NCBI GenBank assembly: GCA_002348005.1
Contig: DDYQ01000220.1
Span: forward strand, 1 to 7,211
DNA: 7,211 nucleotides
From: Desulfobacteraceae bacterium UBA2230
GTDB taxonomy: Bacteria > Desulfobacterota > Desulfobacteria > Desulfobacterales > Desulfosarcinaceae
Direction: 5' to 3'
Shown here: piece by piece, positions 4,152-7,211 of the stretch
Numbering within the stretch: position 1 is the stretch's first letter
Layout of the letters: each line of letters starts with the position of its first letter
The notes under the pieces: generated by a model
Told to the model about the DNA's origin: nothing
Seen by the model: only the letters and a program-made list of their open reading frames with translations
Database searches by the model: none
Position numbers and translations under genes: made by a program

Positions 4152-6881
4152 ATGAAAGAAGCGGTCCATGCGCGTCGGATGCGTGAAGAGAACTGGCACG
4201 TTCTGGAGGAACAGGAGGTCCGCCGGGAGCTCGCGAGCCGCCCGGAGGGCCTGGAGGCGGCGGAGGCGGCCGAGCGCCTCCAATTTTACGGTCCGAATGC
4301 CCTGCCCGTCAAACCGCCGCCGAGCCTGTGGGCCATTCTGCTGCACCAGGTGCGAAACCCCTTGATCTTCATTCTGGTGGCCGCCGCCATCGCCTCCCTG
4401 GCCATCGGCGAAGCCGCCGATGCCGTCTTCATCCTGATCGTCATCGCGCTGAACAGCGGGCTGGGGGCCTACCAGGAGTATAATGCCGAAAGGAGCGCGG
4501 CCAGCCTCCAGCAGCTGCTGAAGATTGCGGCCCGGGTGCGGCGCGGCGGAGTGGAACGCGAACTTCCCGCCGAGGAGGTGGTGCCCGGCGATATCGTGCT
4601 CCTGGAGTCGGGCAGGAAGGTGCCGGCCGACCTGCGCCTGCTCCAGGTCCAAAACCTCGCGGCGGACGAGAGTTTTTTAACCGGCGAATCGATGGCCGCC
4701 GTGAAGGGGACCGGATCCCTGCCCGCCGAGACCGGCATCGGCGACCGCCGGAACATGGTGTTTGCCGGATCGACCGTCACCTCCGGGCGGGGCGTCGGAA
4801 TCACCGTCGGCACCGGGGTGCAGACCCAGGTCGGCATCATCGCCGAAACTGTGACCCAGTCCGAAAGCGGCAAGCCGCCCCTTGTGGTGCGCATGGAAAA
4901 ATTCGTCAAGCATGTCAGCATCCTGGTGCTGCTGATCAGCGCCGGCCTGGCGGTGCTGCTGCGCTTTCAGGGCTACGAGGTCACGGCCATTTTCTTTTTC
5001 GTAGTGGCCCTGGCCGTATCGGCCATTCCCGAGGGGCTGCCGGTGGCCCTGACGGTGGTGCTTTCGATCGCCACCAAACGGATGTCGGCGCGCAACGTGA
5101 TCGTGCGCCGGCTCACGGCCGTGGAGAGCCTGGGCAGCTGCACGGTGATCGCCAGCGACAAGACCGGCACCTTGACGGTGAACCAGCAGACGGCGCGCAG
5201 GATTGTGCTTCCGGAGGGGCGCACGTTCACCCTTTCGGGCGAGGGGTACAACGGCGAGGGGGAGGTGCTGGCCGCGGGGGGCGCCGCCCTGACCCCAGCG
5301 GCGCGTGATCGCCTGCAGAAAGCCGCCGTCATCGCCACTTTGGCCAACGAGGGGGCGCTGGTCCGGGAAGCGGACGGCTGGACGCACCGCGGCGATGCCA
5401 TGGACGTGGCCTTTCTGGCGGCGGCCTGCAAGCTGGGTCTGGACCCCGAGGAGGTTAAACGCCGATTCCCGCTCACGGGCGAAATCCCCTATGAATCGGA
5501 ACGCAAATTCTCGGCCGCCTTTTATGAAGACCAGGGTGCGCGGCAGGTGGCGGCCAAAGGGGCCGTGGAAACGATCCTGGATTTCTGCGATCGAATGGAA
5601 CAGGAGGGCGGCCCGACCGCTCTCGAGCGGGAAGGCGTCGAACGCCTGGCGGAGGCCATGGCCCAGGAAGGATTGCGCGTCCTGGCCGTTGCCGGCGGCG
5701 CGGCGGCCCCCCACCACGGACCGGAGAGTTCGACGCTCTCGGGTCTGGTGCTCCACGGGCTGATCGGGTTCCTGGACCCGCTGCGGCCCGAAGTCGCCGG
5801 GTCGGTGAAAACATGCGACCGGGCGGGCATCAAGGTCATCATGATTACCGGAGACCATCCCGCCACGGCCGGCGCCATTGCCGGGGAGCTGGGCCTGGCG
5901 GGCAAAGCGGAACCGGTGGTGACCGGCGGTGAGCTGACTGCGGCCGGCACCCCCGACAGCCCGGCGTTCGAAAAGCGGGTCATGGGCACCCATGTGTTTG
6001 CCCGGGTCTCCCCGAGCCAGAAGCTCGAAATCGTGGACGTCCTGATCCGCCGGGGCGAATTCGTGGCCGTGACCGGCGACGGGGTCAACGACGCCCCCGC
6101 GCTCAAAGGCGCCGACATCGGCGTCGCCATGGGCAAGTCGGGCACGGAAGTCACCAAGCAGGCCTCGGACATGATCATCACCGACGACAACTTCGCCTCG
6201 ATCGTCGCCGCCGTGGAGGAGGGCCGGGGCATCTACGACAACATCCGCAAGACGCTCCAGTACCTGCTGGCAGGCAACAGCGCGGAGCTCTTGCTCATGT
6301 TCGCAGGTGTGCTCTTGGGCCTCCCGGCGCCGCTCATGCCCATTCACCTGCTGTGGATCAATCTTGTCACGGATGGCCTGCCCGCGCTGTGCCTGGCCAC
6401 CGACCGCATCGACTCGGATGTGATGGCGCGCAATCCTCGGCCCCGTTCGGAAAGCATCACGGATGCCAAATTCGTGCGTTCCATGGTTTTTACAGGGTTC
6501 CTTACGGCGGGCGTCGCCTTTGCGGTGTATTATTACGGCTTGCAGACTGGAACCACGGAAAGCGCCCGTTCAGCCGCTTTCGCGGTGCTGGTTTTCGCCG
6601 AGTTGCTGCGCTCCTTCGGTGCCCGCAGCGAGACGAAACCGATCTGGCGCATTCCCTTTTTCTCGAACCGCCCTCTGATCATCGTGGTCGCCATATCCTT
6701 TGGCTTGCAAATCTGGAGTCAGCATAACGAGACGTTTGGCCGTTTCCTGAAGTCGTCATACCTGCCGCTGACGGATTCTCTCCTGATTTTCGGCCTGGCC
6801 TTCATTCCGCTGCTGGCTCTGGAAATGGTGAAAGTGGTGCGGCAGACCGCTGCGGCAGGGAAGAATCGGACATCTCCCTGA
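4152..6881 (+). CDS. P2-type cation-transporting ATPase, probably Ca2+ (SERCA/PacL-like)
   Basis: A 909-residue membrane pump driven by ATP through an aspartyl-phosphate. An N-terminal cation-ATPase domain (about 1-65) precedes M1-M2; the actuator domain carries TGES (177-180). M4 holds PEGLP (293-297). The phosphorylation site is DKTGTLT (Asp336), the nucleotide domain has KGA (469-471, in KGAVE where KGAPE is common), then MITGD (564-568) and TGDGVNDAP (641-649). About ten membrane segments are visible: M1-M2 and M3-M4 before Asp336, and M5-M10 from about 700 to 895. Glu294 in M4, Asn709 and Glu712 in M5 (GNSAELL), Asn737, Thr740 and Asp741 in M6 (NLVTDG) and Glu817 in M8 match the two Ca2+ sites of SERCA, so Ca2+ export is the best guess; other cations are not excluded. 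ATG 4152 is chosen because AGGAG lies 7 bases upstream; TTG 4110 lacks support. It appears monocistronic. Confidence 0.96.
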   Translation: MKEAVHARRMREENWHVLEEQEVRRELASRPEGLEAAEAAERLQFYGPNALPVKPPPSLWAILLHQVRNPLIFILVAAAIASLAIGEAADAVFILIVIALNSGLGAYQEYNAERSAASLQQLLKIAARVRRGGVERELPAEEVVPGDIVLLESGRKVPADLRLLQVQNLAADESFLTGESMAAVKGTGSLPAETGIGDRRNMVFAGSTVTSGRGVGITVGTGVQTQVGIIAETVTQSESGKPPLVVRMEKFVKHVSILVLLISAGLAVLLRFQGYEVTAIFFFVVALAVSAIPEGLPVALTVVLSIATKRMSARNVIVRRLTAVESLGSCTVIASDKTGTLTVNQQTARRIVLPEGRTFTLSGEGYNGEGEVLAAGGAALTPAARDRLQKAAVIATLANEGALVREADGWTHRGDAMDVAFLAAACKLGLDPEEVKRRFPLTGEIPYESERKFSAAFYEDQGARQVAAKGAVETILDFCDRMEQEGGPTALEREGVERLAEAMAQEGLRVLAVAGGAAAPHHGPESSTLSGLVLHGLIGFLDPLRPEVAGSVKTCDRAGIKVIMITGDHPATAGAIAGELGLAGKAEPVVTGGELTAAGTPDSPAFEKRVMGTHVFARVSPSQKLEIVDVLIRRGEFVAVTGDGVNDAPALKGADIGVAMGKSGTEVTKQASDMIITDDNFASIVAAVEEGRGIYDNIRKTLQYLLAGNSAELLLMFAGVLLGLPAPLMPIHLLWINLVTDGLPALCLATDRIDSDVMARNPRPRSESITDAKFVRSMVFTGFLTAGVAFAVYYYGLQTGTTESARSAAFAVLVFAELLRSFGARSETKPIWRIPFFSNRPLIIVVAISFGLQIWSQHNETFGRFLKSSYLPLTDSLLIFGLAFIPLLALEMVKVVRQTAAAGKNRTSP

Positions 6882-6917
6882 TCAAGCAACCACAGGCTGC
6901 GGCGCTGTCACATGCAA

Positions 6918-6949
6918 CACAAATTGCCTGCGCACTTCACAAATTGTGA
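6918..6949. repeat. CACAAATTG direct repeat with a palindromic second copy, between convergent genes
   Basis: CACAAATTG occurs at 6918-6926 and 6938-6946, exactly 20 bp apart, about two helical turns. The second copy sits inside the 13-bp palindrome TCACAAATTGTGA (6937-6949), which includes the peroxiredoxin stop codon. It lies at the meeting point of the convergent ATPase and peroxiredoxin genes. No classical terminator hairpin with a T-tract is visible in 6882-6936. Role unknown. Confidence 0.4.
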
Positions 6950-7211
6950 GGTGGCTGGTCGAAGGCTTTGTCCACGGTCCAGACCTCCCATACTTTGCCG
7001 ACCAGGCTGGGACCGGGGCTGAGGACCGGCTTGCCCGGCTTCCAGCCCGAAGGCGTGGCCTTGGTGCCCTTGCTCTCGCGCACCAGCTGGAAGGCCTGGA
7101 TCTGGCGCAGGGTTTCGTTCACGTTGCGGCCCACCGGCGGAGTCAGAACCTCATAGGCCTGCACGTTTCCGTCCGGATCGATGAGGAAACGGCCGCGCAC
7201 ATCCACGCCGC
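6937..7211 (-). CDS. Peroxiredoxin (AhpC/Prx6-like), C-terminal part (cut by window edge)
   Basis: Peroxiredoxins reduce hydrogen peroxide and organic peroxides through a peroxidatic cysteine; that cysteine lies outside the window. The visible 91 or so codons begin in GVDVRGRFLIDPDGNV, the AhpC/TSA block following the active-site half, then VGRNVNETLRQIQAFQLVRE, and the C-terminal extension TPSGWKPGKPVL with VGKVWEVW. The order matches the last third of AhpC/Prx1 and Prx6 proteins. Where typical 2-Cys enzymes have a resolving cysteine in a VCPAxW motif, this one reads ATPSGW, and no cysteine occurs in the visible part. It could therefore be a 1-Cys (Prx6-like) enzyme or have its resolving cysteine elsewhere. 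The frame is open through the right edge, so the true start is outside. It converges on the ATPase gene 55 bp away. Confidence 0.92.
   Translation of the reverse strand, partial: GVDVRGRFLIDPDGNVQAYEVLTPPVGRNVNETLRQIQAFQLVRESKGTKATPSGWKPGKPVLSPGPSLVGKVWEVWTVDKAFDQPPHNL

Noticed and set aside
4677..6347. 556-codon minus-strand open frame opposite the ATPase
   Set aside because: His/Gln/Arg/Gly-rich translation without motifs; the opposite strand encodes an intact P-type ATPase with all family signatures.

Overview
The window is GC-rich DNA (by eye over 60% G+C) carrying seven protein-coding genes, two of them cut by the window edges. It looks like an ordinary bacterial chromosome segment. The gene set and protein style (an AmrS-type radical SAM enzyme, a short single-domain TrmO, a GT2 glycosyltransferase coupled to a hotdog thioesterase, and a 'TPSGWKPG' peroxiredoxin) suggest an anaerobic or facultatively anaerobic Gram-negative, possibly a desulfobacterium (former Deltaproteobacteria). 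That placement is inference from recall, not a search. I see no transposase, integrase, phage gene, tRNA, rRNA or CRISPR array.

Layout, left to right: (1) minus strand, the first 84 codons of a TrmO-type tRNA m6t6A methyltransferase running off the left edge, with a plausible sigma70-like promoter and a strong Shine-Dalgarno sequence. (2) About 320 bp of divergent intergenic DNA with an interrupted inverted repeat. (3) Plus strand, a class I SAM-dependent methyltransferase, followed after 54 bp by an AmrS-type radical SAM gene. The gap between them holds a perfect 20-bp palindrome that runs into the AmrS ribosome binding site. (4) Minus strand, a two-gene unit: a GT2 glycosyltransferase whose 3' end overlaps a 4-hydroxybenzoyl-CoA-type thioesterase by 23 bp. 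It converges on amrS across a GC-rich inverted repeat. (5) A 243-bp divergent intergenic region with several small palindromes and an 8-A tract. (6) Plus strand, a large P2-type cation ATPase with a full set of SERCA-like Ca2+ ligands. (7) Minus strand, the C-terminal part of an AhpC/Prx6-like peroxiredoxin running off the right edge, with no resolving cysteine in the usual C-terminal place.

The genes do not form one pathway. Two local units stand out: methyltransferase-amrS (plus) and glycosyltransferase-thioesterase (minus). The best lead for something less well described is the methyltransferase-amrS pair, because AmrS is usually discussed with Memo and AMMECR1 partners and neither lies in this window. 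I do not see a clear novel multi-gene system here, and the findings are scored accordingly.
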